Shown here in pieces: positions 45,599 through 55,128 of a DNA stretch of 64,000 bases (positions within the stretch are counted from its first letter, which is position 1; every line of letters starts with the position of its first letter). The stretch comes from Tessaracoccus caeni (GTDB lineage: Bacteria; Actinomycetota; Actinomycetes; Propionibacteriales; Propionibacteriaceae), in the NCBI RefSeq assembly GCF_029211185.1, contig NZ_JARGDO010000015.1:49655-113654 (forward strand), given 5' to 3'. Made by a program: the position numbers and the translations under genes. The notes beneath the pieces were generated by a model. That model ran no database searches. It was not told where the DNA came from and saw only the letters and a program-made list of their open reading frames with translations.

Positions 45599-47308
45599 AT
45601 GAGCGAGCCCAACTCTCAGGATGCCCGGCGCGGCCTGCCCTCAGACGCGCCCGCACCGAGTCCTGAGGCGGACGACAAGTACGCGGTGCCCCGCTTCGCC
45701 CTCGGGCGCCCCAAAACCGTCTACTCCGACACGACGCCCACCAATCGCCCTGCCGCCAGGCCGAAGGCCGCACCTGCACCGTCGCCGCGTGCGAGGACGG
45801 GGTCGCGTCGCTCGCACCGTTCCGACACCGACCGGCGCTTCAAGAACAGCCTCGCGCTGACCGCCGCATCCACCGTCGTTCCCGGGTCCGGAATGCTGGG
45901 CGCACCGCTGCGCCGCACCAAGGCGATCGGCGCGGTGTTGGCCTTGGCCTTCCTCGCCGTGATCGCCTACCTGTTGCTGCGCGTGCTGCCCAACTGGCGC
46001 TCCTACGCGAGCCTCGCGATCAACCGCGGGTTCCTGTCCATGGTCATCGTGGGCGCCATCTTCTTCGGCCTGCTGTGGGTGGCGACGATCACCGTCACCC
46101 ATCTCGTCACCCGGCCCCGCGGCCTGCGTACCACGCAACGCCTGATCGCAGCCGGCGTGGTAGCTGCGCTCTGCAGCGTCGTCGCCGTACCCAGCGCCCT
46201 GGCCGCCCGCTACTCCTACGACACCATCAAGGCGCTCGGGATCTTCAACAAGTCCGACGACATCAAGGCCGACAGCCGGCCGACGCTCGACGCCGAGGCC
46301 CACAACCCGTGGGAGGGCCACCCCAGGCTCAACATCCTGCTGCTCGGCTCCGACAACGACAAGAAGCGCGACTACAACAACACCGGGCTCGGCATCCGCA
46401 CCGACTCCATCATCGTGGCCTCCATCGACACCTCGACTGGCAAGACCACGCTGATCCAGATCCCGCGTCAGACACCCTACGCACCCTTCCCCGACGGTTC
46501 CGTGCTGGACCAGCAGTTCCCCGACGGCTTCCTGCGCTGGGACGGAGCCGACGCTGCCCAGCTCAACAACCTCTGGTCGTGGTCGGAGCAGAACAGCGAC
46601 CTTTTCCCGGGCGCCACCTACCCTGGGGCCGAGGGCCTCAAGCTCGGCATCGAAGGCATCACCGGCCTCGACATCGACTACTTCATGCTGCTCGACATCG
46701 ACGGCTTCAAGGAGCTGGTCGACGCGATGGGCGGGGTCACCGTCAACATCAACCAGCGGTTGAACATCGGCGGCGACACCCAGGGACGACCGCCGACGGG
46801 CTACCTGGAGCAAGGCCCCAACCAGCACCTCGACGGTCACGACGCCCTCTGGTACGGCCGCAGCCGGAGCAACACCGACGACTACGACCGGATGGCTCGC
46901 CAGTCCTGCCTGATCAAGGCGGTGGTCGACCAAGCCAACCCGGTGACCCTCGTCACGCGCTTCGAGGCCATCGCCGCCGCAGGCAGCGACATGGTGATCA
47001 CCGACATCCCGTCCGAGATGCTGCGTCACATCGTCGACCTGGCCCTGAAGATCCAGGATCAGTCGATGAAGCGGCTGGGCTTCACCCTCGGGAAGAACGG
47101 CTACAACTACGCGAACTCTAACTTCGAGGAGATGCGCCAAGCCGTCGCCGACGCGATCAACCCGCCGAAGAAGGATCCCAAGCCAGAGAAGACCGAGTCG
47201 TCCGAGCCGGATCCGAGCGGGAGCAGCAACCCCGCCGATCTGGGTGAGGGCACCCAGGATGTCAACGACGCCTGCGCCTACCACCCCGTCGAGGAAGAGC
47301 AACCCTGA
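45599..47308 (+). CDS. LytR-CpsA-Psr (LCP) family glycopolymer ligase
   Basis: The 569-residue protein has a long polar N-terminus (residues 1-105), three membrane segments (about 107-130, 145-168, 180-203) and an extracellular LCP domain. LCP motifs are RLNILLLGSDND, GIRTDSIIVASIDTSTGKTTLIQIPRQT and the arginine-rich LWYGRSRSNTDDYDRMARQ. It attaches glycopolymers such as teichoic acid or arabinogalactan to peptidoglycan. The surface-glycan genes at the right end of the window could provide a substrate. GGAGGAGAG precedes the ATG and a terminator follows. Confidence 0.93.
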   Translation: MSEPNSQDARRGLPSDAPAPSPEADDKYAVPRFALGRPKTVYSDTTPTNRPAARPKAAPAPSPRARTGSRRSHRSDTDRRFKNSLALTAASTVVPGSGMLGAPLRRTKAIGAVLALAFLAVIAYLLLRVLPNWRSYASLAINRGFLSMVIVGAIFFGLLWVATITVTHLVTRPRGLRTTQRLIAAGVVAALCSVVAVPSALAARYSYDTIKALGIFNKSDDIKADSRPTLDAEAHNPWEGHPRLNILLLGSDNDKKRDYNNTGLGIRTDSIIVASIDTSTGKTTLIQIPRQTPYAPFPDGSVLDQQFPDGFLRWDGADAAQLNNLWSWSEQNSDLFPGATYPGAEGLKLGIEGITGLDIDYFMLLDIDGFKELVDAMGGVTVNINQRLNIGGDTQGRPPTGYLEQGPNQHLDGHDALWYGRSRSNTDDYDRMARQSCLIKAVVDQANPVTLVTRFEAIAAAGSDMVITDIPSEMLRHIVDLALKIQDQSMKRLGFTLGKNGYNYANSNFEEMRQAVADAINPPKKDPKPEKTESSEPDPSGSSNPADLGEGTQDVNDACAYHPVEEEQP

Positions 47309-47322
47309 CGCCAGTGACAAAG

Positions 47323-47355
47323 AACGACGCCTGCCGGTATCCGGCAGGCGTCGTT
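47323..47355 (+). terminator. terminator after the LCP gene
   Basis: AACGACGCCTGCCGG and CCGGCAGGCGTCGTT form a 15-bp stem with a TAT loop, followed by CTTCTT. It lies between converging genes. Confidence 0.9.
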
Positions 47356-47377
47356 CTTCTTGTGAGAGGTTGGAAAG

Positions 47378-47827
47378 TCAGGAACGCTTGCGTTTGGCCT
47401 CGGTGATGCGAGCCTTGACGTCATCGAGGACGACGGAGATGAGTTCGGGGTCGCCAGGGCCGGGGAAGATCAGGTGCGTGCGACGGACGTTGCCGTGGTA
47501 GATCGTCACGTGCCCGCCCTCGACGGACTGGGTGATCTTGGAGACGTCGTGCCACTGCCCGTCGTGGGACTGCAGGGTGCCCTCGATCCGGTAGCCGTCA
47601 TCGTCGAGCGTGACGCGCACGGTGTTGCGCTGCGTGGAGACCATCGCCAGCACCAACAGCCCCATGCCCAGCAGCAGGACGATGCCGGCCAGCACCGTCA
47701 CGGCGGCATGCCACCCGTTGGAGAAGGAAAGGACGAGGAACAAGGCCCCCACGAGGGAGGCCACGGCGGCGATGCCGTACGCGCGAACGGGTGGACGCGG
47801 CTTGAGGAGGTAGATCTGTTCACCCAT
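47378..47827 (-). CDS. small membrane protein, PH-like, unknown function
   Basis: The protein of about 149 residues has two membrane segments (YGIAAVASLVGALFLVLSF and AAVTVLAGIVLLLGMGLLVLAMV), then a beta-rich cytosolic part (VRVTLDDDGYRIEGTLQ) that resembles bacterial PH-like domains. It ends with a basic helix. The ATG at 47827 is preferred; a GTG two codons upstream is possible. It is monocistronic and converges on the LCP gene. Function is unknown. Confidence 0.75.
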   Translation of the reverse strand: MGEQIYLLKPRPPVRAYGIAAVASLVGALFLVLSFSNGWHAAVTVLAGIVLLLGMGLLVLAMVSTQRNTVRVTLDDDGYRIEGTLQSHDGQWHDVSKITQSVEGGHVTIYHGNVRRTHLIFPGPGDPELISVVLDDVKARITEAKRKRS

Positions 47828-47914
47828 GCCCACACCCTACCGGGAGCCGCCGACAGTCGGCTCGGATGGGGCCTTCTACGACGGGGTGTGTCGCGACGAC
47901 GGAGATCGAATCGG

Positions 47915-47999
47915 CGGCGAGGGTGGGATTCGAACCCACGGAGCGTTTCCACTCGGCCGCTTTCAAGGCGGCTGCACTAGTCCACTATGCGACCTCGCC
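47915..47999 (-). tRNA. tRNA-Ser (UGA)
   Basis: Read leftward, GGCGAGG pairs with CCTCGCC. The anticodon loop CTTGAAA gives UGA, the long variable arm is present, and the T-loop is GGTTCGAATCC. The 3' CCA is not encoded, unlike the other two tRNAs in the window. Confidence 0.95.
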
Positions 48000-48011
48000 A
48001 GGCCCCCTATG

Positions 48012-49256
48012 TTAGCGGCTCAGCGCCAGGGTGCGACGCTGGGCATCTTCCAGGCGATAGGGGCCGGCCTCGCGGGGAGCGGTCACCGTCCGGCGCGCGG
48101 TATCGACGACGCGGCGACGCCCGCCGCCGCCCACCAGCACCAGGCCGGCGGCGTCCAGCGCCAAGAGGTCGTCGCCGTCGCGAAGCAGGATCGGGGCGGT
48201 CATCACGCGAGGCCGGCCTGCCCCGTCGACGATCTCCGCGTCGGCCGTGATCGTGGTGCGGCCGGCGGCCATGGCCTCCAGCAGCGCCTCGGCAGAGTCG
48301 TCCTCGGCCAGCACCCAGGTGGTAGGCAGCCCGGGGCGAAGCGGAGTCGAGCGGTGGTGGAAGTCGCCGCCGCCGATCAGGGCGGTGTCGCGCCCCGCGT
48401 ACCAGGCCAGGGCGCCGGTCGCGATCGGGTTGGCGTACCAGGAACCGTGGTAGAGCTCGACGCCCCACGGCGCCTCGTCGAGCGGGTGCAGCCACGCGCA
48501 GTCGTCGGCCACAGGATGGTTGATCGACAGCAGCCCGCCGCGCTCGGCAACGGTCGAGACCCATTCGCCGGCCGGGCGCCGGAAGTCGACAAAGCCGATC
48601 TCGCCGTAGGCGTTGGCGTGGCCGCGGTGGGTGGTCACCTCCTGGCCGGGCACCAGGGTGATGCCATGGCGCCTCCCCACCGCGGGCAGGTGCGCGTGAT
48701 GGCTGGTGGTGTTGTGGTCGGTGACGCAGAGGAAGTCGAGGCCGGAGCATACGCCCTCGTTGGCCAGTTCCCACAGACTGAGGGCGCCGTCGGAGTGCAG
48801 CGAGTGGGAGTGGGTGTCGCCGGCGTACCAGGTGAGTCCGGCGGGCGCGGGCAGCCCACGCTCCGAACCGCGGATCTCCCGCGGAACAGGCGCTTCCACC
48901 GGTCCGTGGTCCGGCGGCCGGGGCGACGGCGTCTCCACCGTCACTCGGACGCCGGCCTCCCCCGCGGGCAAGGAGTGCAGCCCGACGACGACGTGCCAGC
49001 GTCCCGGCCGCAGGTTGCCCGGCAGGTAGCCAGGGGTGGCGTCGTCGCGGGTGATCACGAAGGACGACCGGGCGCCGCCCGACCAGCCACGCCACCCAGA
49101 CGGATCCTCGCAACCGAGGTCGATCACGGCCTCGCCGTCGACATCGAGACGTACCTCGAACGACTCGGCGCCTTCCGGCACATCGAACGGGATCCGCGGA
49201 TAGCGGTCCTCGGCCTGGTCATCGAGACGCACCCGGCGTTCCACCACAGCGATCAT
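48012..49256 (-). CDS. CehA/McbA-family PHP metallohydrolase
   Basis: The 414-residue protein has an N-terminal beta-rich domain of about 130 residues and a PHP domain. Metal-binding motifs are GDTHSHSLHSDG, VTDHNTTSHH, GQEVTTHRGHANAYG and GGGDFHHRS. CehA/McbA enzymes hydrolyse carbamate or ester bonds, but most members have unknown substrates. A tRNA-Ser gene follows 12 bases downstream and the ROK regulator gene ends 26 bases upstream on the same strand. Confidence 0.85.
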   Translation of the reverse strand: MIAVVERRVRLDDQAEDRYPRIPFDVPEGAESFEVRLDVDGEAVIDLGCEDPSGWRGWSGGARSSFVITRDDATPGYLPGNLRPGRWHVVVGLHSLPAGEAGVRVTVETPSPRPPDHGPVEAPVPREIRGSERGLPAPAGLTWYAGDTHSHSLHSDGALSLWELANEGVCSGLDFLCVTDHNTTSHHAHLPAVGRRHGITLVPGQEVTTHRGHANAYGEIGFVDFRRPAGEWVSTVAERGGLLSINHPVADDCAWLHPLDEAPWGVELYHGSWYANPIATGALAWYAGRDTALIGGGDFHHRSTPLRPGLPTTWVLAEDDSAEALLEAMAAGRTTITADAEIVDGAGRPRVMTAPILLRDGDDLLALDAAGLVLVGGGGRRRVVDTARRTVTAPREAGPYRLEDAQRRTLALSR

Positions 49257-49282
49257 GGGGTCACTCTACGAAACGGACGTCG

Positions 49283-50521
49283 TCACAGGTCGTGGACCGC
49301 GAAGCCGCCGTCGAGGGGACGATACGTGCCGGGCGCCCGGGGCACGTAGCGCGCATCCAGCACCACCGAAGCCGCACCGATCGCACCGACGTTCTCGCCC
49401 ATGGCGGTGGACAGCAGCTGCACGACCTGCGGGCCCCGCGCCGACGGCTGGTCGAGCGCGTCACGCAGCACGGGCTCGTAGAGCGAGCGCACCGGTTGCC
49501 AGAACGGCCCTCCGACGACGACGGTGTCGGCGTCGACCATCTCCGTGGCGATCACCGTCATGGCGGCGATTCGTTCGGCGGCTGAGAGAAGCAGGTCGCG
49601 GGCCCCTGGGTCGCCGTCGAGAGCCAGCGCGCACAGCACATGGAAGTCGGCCTCCATGCTGCACAGATCCCGCCGGTCGGGCACCGGGCCGGGCAGGATG
49701 TCCTGCTGGTGAGCCCGTTCGACGAGCACCACCACGTCGTTGTCCAGGCCGGCTCCGCCCTGGGTACCGACCGCGACCAGCACCCGGCCCACTTCTCCGG
49801 CGTTGCCCGAGAATCCGAGCACCGGTTCACCGTTGAGGGAAAGGCCGAGGCCGGTTCCGGTGCCGATGTAGACGAACACCATGGTGGAGTCCAGGCTGGC
49901 GCCCGCCCGCACCCAGTTCTCGCCGATCACCGCGGCCAGGGTGTCCTTCACCACGGGCACCCTCATGCCCAGCCGTTTACCCAAGGCCTCACCCGGGGCG
50001 GATCCGGTCCATCCCGGCAGCCACAGCGACTCCCGGATCGACTGCGTGGGATGGTCGATGCTGCCCGGAACCGCGAGGCAGGCGCCCTCGGCCCGAGAGC
50101 GGTCCATGCGCGATCGTTCCAGCAGACGCAACGTGAGATCCGCGACCAGGTCGATGGATTGCGCGGGATCGTCCGGATCGACGTCACGACTCATGGCGGA
50201 TGCCACGACGCTGCCCCGAAGGTCCAGGATCACCGAGGTCATCACGGACGGATCGACGTGGATGCCCAGCGCGAAACCCGCGGACGCCACCAGGTCGAGG
50301 ATCACCCGAGGGCGGCCTCGCCCGACGGATTCGGTGCGCACCTCCCGCAGATATCCCCGGGTGATGAGATTGCGCACGATGCTGGAGACCGCCTGCACCG
50401 AAAGCCCCGTGGCTCCCGCGATCTCCGTTTGGCTGGTCGGCCCCAAGCCGCGCAGCGCGTGAATAACCGCATTCTCGTTGTATTGGCCGACATGCGAAAG
50501 ACTGGCCCCAATCCGCATCAT
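49283..50521 (-). CDS. ROK-family transcriptional regulator lacking the zinc motif
   Basis: The 412-residue protein has an N-terminal winged HTH (TSQTEIAGATGLSVQAVSSIVRNLITRGYL) and a ROK sugar-kinase-like domain with VYIGTGTGLGLSLNGEPV and the GxAGE signature as GNAGEVGRV. The zinc motif CxCGxxGC, expected about 10 residues later, is replaced by VGTQGGAGLDND. The preceding GH pair is GR. It may sense a sugar without zinc. Its targets are unknown; the PHP hydrolase gene 26 bases downstream is the closest candidate. Confidence 0.88.
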   Translation of the reverse strand: MMRIGASLSHVGQYNENAVIHALRGLGPTSQTEIAGATGLSVQAVSSIVRNLITRGYLREVRTESVGRGRPRVILDLVASAGFALGIHVDPSVMTSVILDLRGSVVASAMSRDVDPDDPAQSIDLVADLTLRLLERSRMDRSRAEGACLAVPGSIDHPTQSIRESLWLPGWTGSAPGEALGKRLGMRVPVVKDTLAAVIGENWVRAGASLDSTMVFVYIGTGTGLGLSLNGEPVLGFSGNAGEVGRVLVAVGTQGGAGLDNDVVVLVERAHQQDILPGPVPDRRDLCSMEADFHVLCALALDGDPGARDLLLSAAERIAAMTVIATEMVDADTVVVGGPFWQPVRSLYEPVLRDALDQPSARGPQVVQLLSTAMGENVGAIGAASVVLDARYVPRAPGTYRPLDGGFAVHDL

Positions 50522-50571
50522 TGCCCCCTAGTTCTGATGCATCTGCCCCAGAGACTACTGGAGAATCGAAC

Positions 50572-51498
50572 ATGCCGCCCCACTCGCCCCTCCCCCCACG
50601 CCATGGGCTCCAAGCGGCATGGGTGCGCACGCCGGATCACGACCCCTCCCATCCCAAGCCCTGGCCGACGATGCGCGACTTCCTGAAGCACAAACTCGCC
50701 CCTATCCGTGACGACGTCGACCGCCTGCTTGCCGAGGGCGCCTTCGTCGACGACCGTGGGCAGGCCTGGACCGGCGACGAGCCGTATCGCCCGCACACGT
50801 TCGTCTGGTTCCATCGCGAGTTGCGCGACGAGCCGGAGGTGCCCGGGGAGTTGACGGTGCTCTACCGCGACGAGCGGATCGTGGTGCTCGACAAACCCCA
50901 CTTCCTGTCCACCATCCCCCGCGGGCGGCACGTCGTCCAGAGCGCGGTGGTCAAGGCCCGTGCGGCACTTGAGCTGCCGCAGCTGTCGGCGGCTCATCGC
51001 CTCGACCGCGGCACCGCCGGCGTGCTCCTGATGACGATCGAGAAGCGGTGGCGCGCCGCGTATCAGGACGTCTTCGCACAACGTCTCGTCACGAAGACCT
51101 ATCAGGCCATCGCGCCGGCCAGGCCGGAGCTGGACTTCCCGCTTTGGGTGAGCTCACACCTCACCAAGAAGGTGGGCGTGCTGCAAGCCGAGGAACTCCC
51201 CGACGAGCCCGCCAACTCCACGACCGACATCGAGCTGGCCGAAGTGCGAGGACGGTGGGCGCGTTATATCGTGCGGCCGCTGACCGGCAAGACCCATCAG
51301 ATCCGGATGCACTTCCTGAAACTCGGCATCCCGCTGGCGGGCGACCCGCTCTACCCCGACATCCTGGACACCGATCTCGACGACTTCTCCACTCCACTCC
51401 GCCTGCTCGCCTGGCGCCTCGAGTTCACCGACCCCGTTGACGGCACGCCTCGTCGCTTCACCAGCCGCCGCCACCTCACCTGGCCTGACGGGCGGTAG
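50572..51498 (+). CDS. RluA-family pseudouridine synthase
   Basis: The 308-residue protein has the RluA motif SAAHRLDRGTAGVLL with the catalytic aspartate, then LTGKTHQIRMHFLKLGIPLAGDPLYP. It turns uridine in rRNA or tRNA into pseudouridine. An N-terminal extension of about 90 residues precedes the catalytic domain, and no S4 domain is obvious. It is divergent from the ROK gene and is followed after 9 bases by the quinone oxidoreductase. Confidence 0.92.
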   Translation: MPPHSPLPPRHGLQAAWVRTPDHDPSHPKPWPTMRDFLKHKLAPIRDDVDRLLAEGAFVDDRGQAWTGDEPYRPHTFVWFHRELRDEPEVPGELTVLYRDERIVVLDKPHFLSTIPRGRHVVQSAVVKARAALELPQLSAAHRLDRGTAGVLLMTIEKRWRAAYQDVFAQRLVTKTYQAIAPARPELDFPLWVSSHLTKKVGVLQAEELPDEPANSTTDIELAEVRGRWARYIVRPLTGKTHQIRMHFLKLGIPLAGDPLYPDILDTDLDDFSTPLRLLAWRLEFTDPVDGTPRRFTSRRHLTWPDGR

Positions 51499-51507
51499 CC
51501 TGGGCGC

Positions 51508-52479
51508 ATGCGAGCTGTCATTGTCGAGACTCCCGGCGACGTCGATGCGCTGACCATCGGCGACGTTCCCACCCCCGCCCCCGGCCCCGGCGAAGTTCTG
51601 GTGAAGACGGTGGCTTCGGGTGTGAACCGGGCCGACGTGCTGCAGCGGCAGGGCCACTACCCGCCGCCGCCCGGCATCACCGACATCATCGGCCTCGAGG
51701 CCTCCGGCGTCGTGGCGGGCGTCGGCGAGGGCGTCCGGCGCTGGAGGGAGGGCGACGAGGTGGTCGCGCTGCTGGCCGGCGGCGGCTATGCGGAGTACTT
51801 CGTAGCACCCGAGGGCCAGCTGATCGCGCCTCCGGCATCTGTCGACCTGATCACGGCGGGCGGCCTGCTGGAGGTGGCCGCCACGGTGGTGTCCAACCTC
51901 GACGTCGCGCAGTTGAAGGGCAGCGAGACCTTCCTCGTGCACGGTGGCGCCGGCGGCATCGGCACGTTCGCCACCCAGTACGCCAAGGCGCTCGGCGCCA
52001 CGGTGATCGCCACGGCCGGCAGCCCGTCGAAGCTCGAGCATTGCCGAGCCCACGGCGCCGACGTGGCCCTGGACTACCACGGCGACTGGGTCGCGGGCGT
52101 CAAGGACGCCACCGGCGGCCGGGGCGCGGACGTGATCCTCGACATCATCGGAGCCAAGTACCTGGAGTCGAACGTGAAGGCGCTGGCGCGCCGCGGCCGG
52201 ATCGTGGTGATCGGCCTCCAGGGCGGCGTGAAGGGAACCCTCAACCTGGGGCTCTTGCTCAGCAAGCAGGCCACCATCACGGCCACCTCGCTGCGCTTCC
52301 GCCCGGACGCGGAGAAGGCGGCGATCTGCGCGGCCGTCGAGGAGAAGGTGTCGCCGCTCATCGCGGACGGCACCATCGTCGCCTCCCCCGAAACCCGGAT
52401 CCCGTTCGACGAGGTGGTCCGAGCCCACACCCAGCTGGTGGCCGGCGACAACGTCGGAAAGATCGTTCTGGTGCACTGA
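51508..52479 (+). CDS. zinc-less quinone oxidoreductase (PIG3-like MDR family)
   Basis: The 323-residue protein is a medium-chain dehydrogenase without the zinc-ligand cysteines. Segments are VASGVNRADVLQRQGHYPPPPG and the NADPH-binding FLVHGGAGGIGTFATQYAKALGATVIATAGS. It reduces quinones or enones with NADPH. The ATG lies 9 bases after the pseudouridine synthase stop. This gene ends the housekeeping part before the phosphonate locus. Confidence 0.92.
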   Translation: MRAVIVETPGDVDALTIGDVPTPAPGPGEVLVKTVASGVNRADVLQRQGHYPPPPGITDIIGLEASGVVAGVGEGVRRWREGDEVVALLAGGGYAEYFVAPEGQLIAPPASVDLITAGGLLEVAATVVSNLDVAQLKGSETFLVHGGAGGIGTFATQYAKALGATVIATAGSPSKLEHCRAHGADVALDYHGDWVAGVKDATGGRGADVILDIIGAKYLESNVKALARRGRIVVIGLQGGVKGTLNLGLLLSKQATITATSLRFRPDAEKAAICAAVEEKVSPLIADGTIVASPETRIPFDEVVRAHTQLVAGDNVGKIVLVH

Positions 52480-52693
52480 CGGGCCAACGACACGGTCCGA
52501 TGCGGTGAACGCCGGATGCCCTTTCGGTGACCTTTCGATGACCGAGGCAATTCGGCCGCCCAAAAGCCACGCGGTATGCTCCCAGCAGTAACCGACCCGC
52601 AGCAGGGGTCCGCGCGCCCGCATGTGGCGACGGATGCCCCGGTTCGTCGCGGCGTCGATTCTTCTGTCTAGCGAGTTTTACGAGGAAGAGCCA

Positions 52694-54001
52694 GTGGCAA
52701 GCAACAAGACGGTGTATATCGCTATGTCGGCGGATGTCCTGCACAAGGGACACTTGAAGGTCATCCAGGCGGGTGCCGAGTTGGGGCAGGTGACCATCGG
52801 TCTCCTCACCGACGAGAGCATCGCCACCTACAAGCGGCTGCCGATCGTCGACTGGGACTCCCGCAAGGCCGTCTTCGAGGCCCTGTCGAATGTGACCCAC
52901 GTCGTTCCGCAGAAGTCGCTCTCCTACGCCGACAACCTCCGCGAACTGAAGCCCGACTACGTGGTGCACGGCGACGACTGGCGCAACGGCGTCCAGGCCA
53001 TGGTGCGCGACGAGGTGATCAAGGTGCTCGCCGAGTACGGCGGCCAGCTGATCGAGGTGCCCTACACCGAGGGTGTCTCCGGCTCCGAGATCGACCAGGC
53101 GCTGCGCCCCATCATCAACACCACCGAGCTGCGCCGCGCCAAGCTGCGCCGGCTGCTGGCCCTTCGCCCCTACATCCGCGCGATGGAGGTCTCCAACGGG
53201 TTGTCCGCGCTGATCGTCGAGAACGTGAAGTCGGTCTCCCCCGACCGCCCCGGCGTGCGTGAGTACGACGCGTTCTGGGTGAGCAGCCTCTGCGATTCGT
53301 CCTTCAAGGGCAAGCCCGACATCGAGCTGGTCGACTGGTCCAGCCGGATGGAGACGATCGACGAGATCATGGAGGTCTCCACCAAGCCGATCATCGTCGA
53401 CGGTGACACCGGCGGCCGCATCGAGCACTTCAAGTACACCGTCAAGACCCTTGAGCGCGCGGGCGTCTCCGCCGTCATCATCGAGGACAAGACCGGCCTG
53501 AAGCAGAACTCGCTGTTCGGCACCGACGCGGTGCAGGTGCTCGACGACCCGCACGCCTTCGCCGAGAAGATCAACGCCGGCAAGCAGGCCCAGGTCACCC
53601 GCGACTTCATGATCATCGCCCGCCTCGAGAGCCTCATCGCCGGGGCCGGCATCGACGACGCGATCGAGCGGGCGAAGATCTACATCGAGGCCGGCGCCGA
53701 CGGCATCATGATCCACTCCCGCCACAAGGACGGCAGCGAGATCCGTGAGTTCATGGCTCGCTTCCGCGAGTACAGCACCGACATCCCCGTCGTGATGGTG
53801 CCCACCTCCTACAACCACCTCTACGAGGAGGAGTTGAACGAGATCGGCGCCAACGTCATCATCCACGCCAACCACCTGCTGCGCAGCGCCTACCCGGCCA
53901 TGCTGCGCACCGCCCAGAAGATCCTGGACGCCGGCCGAAGCAAGGAAGTCGACGACGAGATCATGTCCATCAAGGAAGTCCTGAGGTTGATCCCCGAATG
54001 A
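52694..54001 (+). CDS. aepX: phosphoenolpyruvate mutase with N-terminal nucleotidyltransferase domain
   Basis: The 435-residue protein makes phosphonopyruvate from PEP, the committed C-P bond step. The diagnostic PEP-mutase motif EDKTGLKQNS begins at E264 and separates it from isocitrate lyase relatives; VDGDTGG with the metal aspartates precedes it. Residues 1-135 are a cytidylyltransferase-type domain with HKGH at 17-20. The start is GTG at 52694 behind GAGGAAGAG; the upstream in-frame codons do not look protein-like. It overlaps the decarboxylase start (ATGA). It is the first gene of a coupled four-gene set. Confidence 0.93.
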   Translation: MASNKTVYIAMSADVLHKGHLKVIQAGAELGQVTIGLLTDESIATYKRLPIVDWDSRKAVFEALSNVTHVVPQKSLSYADNLRELKPDYVVHGDDWRNGVQAMVRDEVIKVLAEYGGQLIEVPYTEGVSGSEIDQALRPIINTTELRRAKLRRLLALRPYIRAMEVSNGLSALIVENVKSVSPDRPGVREYDAFWVSSLCDSSFKGKPDIELVDWSSRMETIDEIMEVSTKPIIVDGDTGGRIEHFKYTVKTLERAGVSAVIIEDKTGLKQNSLFGTDAVQVLDDPHAFAEKINAGKQAQVTRDFMIIARLESLIAGAGIDDAIERAKIYIEAGADGIMIHSRHKDGSEIREFMARFREYSTDIPVVMVPTSYNHLYEEELNEIGANVIIHANHLLRSAYPAMLRTAQKILDAGRSKEVDDEIMSIKEVLRLIPE

Positions 54002-55128
54002 GCACCATCGATACCAGCGCGTTCTACGACCACCTGACCACTCAGGGCGTCGAGCTGTTCACGGGCGTTCCCGATTCGCTGCTGCAGGATCTGTGCGCCT
54101 GCATCTACGAGCGCACGCCGCGCGAGGCCAACATCGTGGCCGCCAACGAGGGCAACGCCGTCGGCATCGCCTGCGGGTACCACGTCTCGACCGGCAAGTA
54201 CGCCGCGGTGTACCTGCAGAACTCCGGCCTGGGCAACATCGTCAACCCGGTGCTTTCGCTGGCGCACTCAGAGGTCTACAGCATCCCGATGCTGCTGATC
54301 ATCGGCTGGCGCGGCGAGCCGGGCGTGAAGGACGAGCCGCAGCACGTCGCGCAGGGCCGCCTGACCCCGGCCATGCTGGACGCCATGGAGGTGCCCTATA
54401 CCGTCGTCGATCCCGAGTCCTGGGAAACCCAGATCGACGACGCGCTGGCCCTGATGAGGGAGACCAACGCCCCGGTGGCGCTGCTGGTGCGCAAGGGCAT
54501 CTTCAGCAAGTACCCCTTCGCGACGCCCAGCAAGGACGGCCTGACGCTGAAGCGCGAGGAGGCCCTGGCCGGCGTGCTCGAGGCGATCGGCCCCGACGCG
54601 TTCGTGGTGTCCACGACCGGCAAGACCTCCCGTGAGGTGTTCGAGCTGCGCGAGGGCCGCGGCGAGGGACACGCCCGCGACTTCCTCACCGTCGGCGGCA
54701 TGGGTCACAGCTCGTCGATCGCGATGGGCGCCTGCCTCGGCACCGAGCAGCCCGTCTACTGCATCGACGGCGACGGCGGCTTCCTGATGCACACGGGCGC
54801 CGCCCCGGTTATCGCGCAGCGGGCCCGTGACAACTTCCGCTACATCCTGATCAACAACGGCGCGCACGAGTCGGTAGGCGGCCAGCCCACGGTCGCGTTC
54901 GACATCGACATCCCCGAGATCCTCCGCGGGGCCGGCTTCGAGCACATCGAGCTGGTCACCGAGGGCGACGCCATCGCCGGCGCGGTGGCCCGGGTCGCGG
55001 CTCAGCCGCGCTCGGCGCTGATCATCGAAACGCAGCAGGGCTCGCGGGCCGATCTGGGACGGCCGACGGTCTCCCCGTCGGCCAACAAGGTCGACATGCT
55101 CAAGGAATTCGAAGGGGCTCGTCGTTGA
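53998..55128 (+). CDS. aepY: phosphonopyruvate decarboxylase
   Basis: The 376-residue protein is a thiamine-diphosphate enzyme that pulls the mutase reaction forward by making phosphonoacetaldehyde. It has FTGVPDSLLQDL and the activating glutamate in IVAANEGNAVGIACGYH. The TPP-binding region is IDGDGGFLMHTGAAPVIAQRARDNFRYILINNGAHESVGGQPT, with GDG and NN. Length and order are typical. The stop overlaps the TTG start of the next gene (TTGA). Confidence 0.95.
   Translation: MSTIDTSAFYDHLTTQGVELFTGVPDSLLQDLCACIYERTPREANIVAANEGNAVGIACGYHVSTGKYAAVYLQNSGLGNIVNPVLSLAHSEVYSIPMLLIIGWRGEPGVKDEPQHVAQGRLTPAMLDAMEVPYTVVDPESWETQIDDALALMRETNAPVALLVRKGIFSKYPFATPSKDGLTLKREEALAGVLEAIGPDAFVVSTTGKTSREVFELREGRGEGHARDFLTVGGMGHSSSIAMGACLGTEQPVYCIDGDGGFLMHTGAAPVIAQRARDNFRYILINNGAHESVGGQPTVAFDIDIPEILRGAGFEHIELVTEGDAIAGAVARVAAQPRSALIIETQQGSRADLGRPTVSPSANKVDMLKEFEGARR

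Noticed and set aside
52622..52693. Upstream extension of the PEP mutase to an ATG at 52622
   Set aside because: The extra residues do not fit the nucleotidyltransferase domain, and the GTG at 52694 has a good ribosome site.
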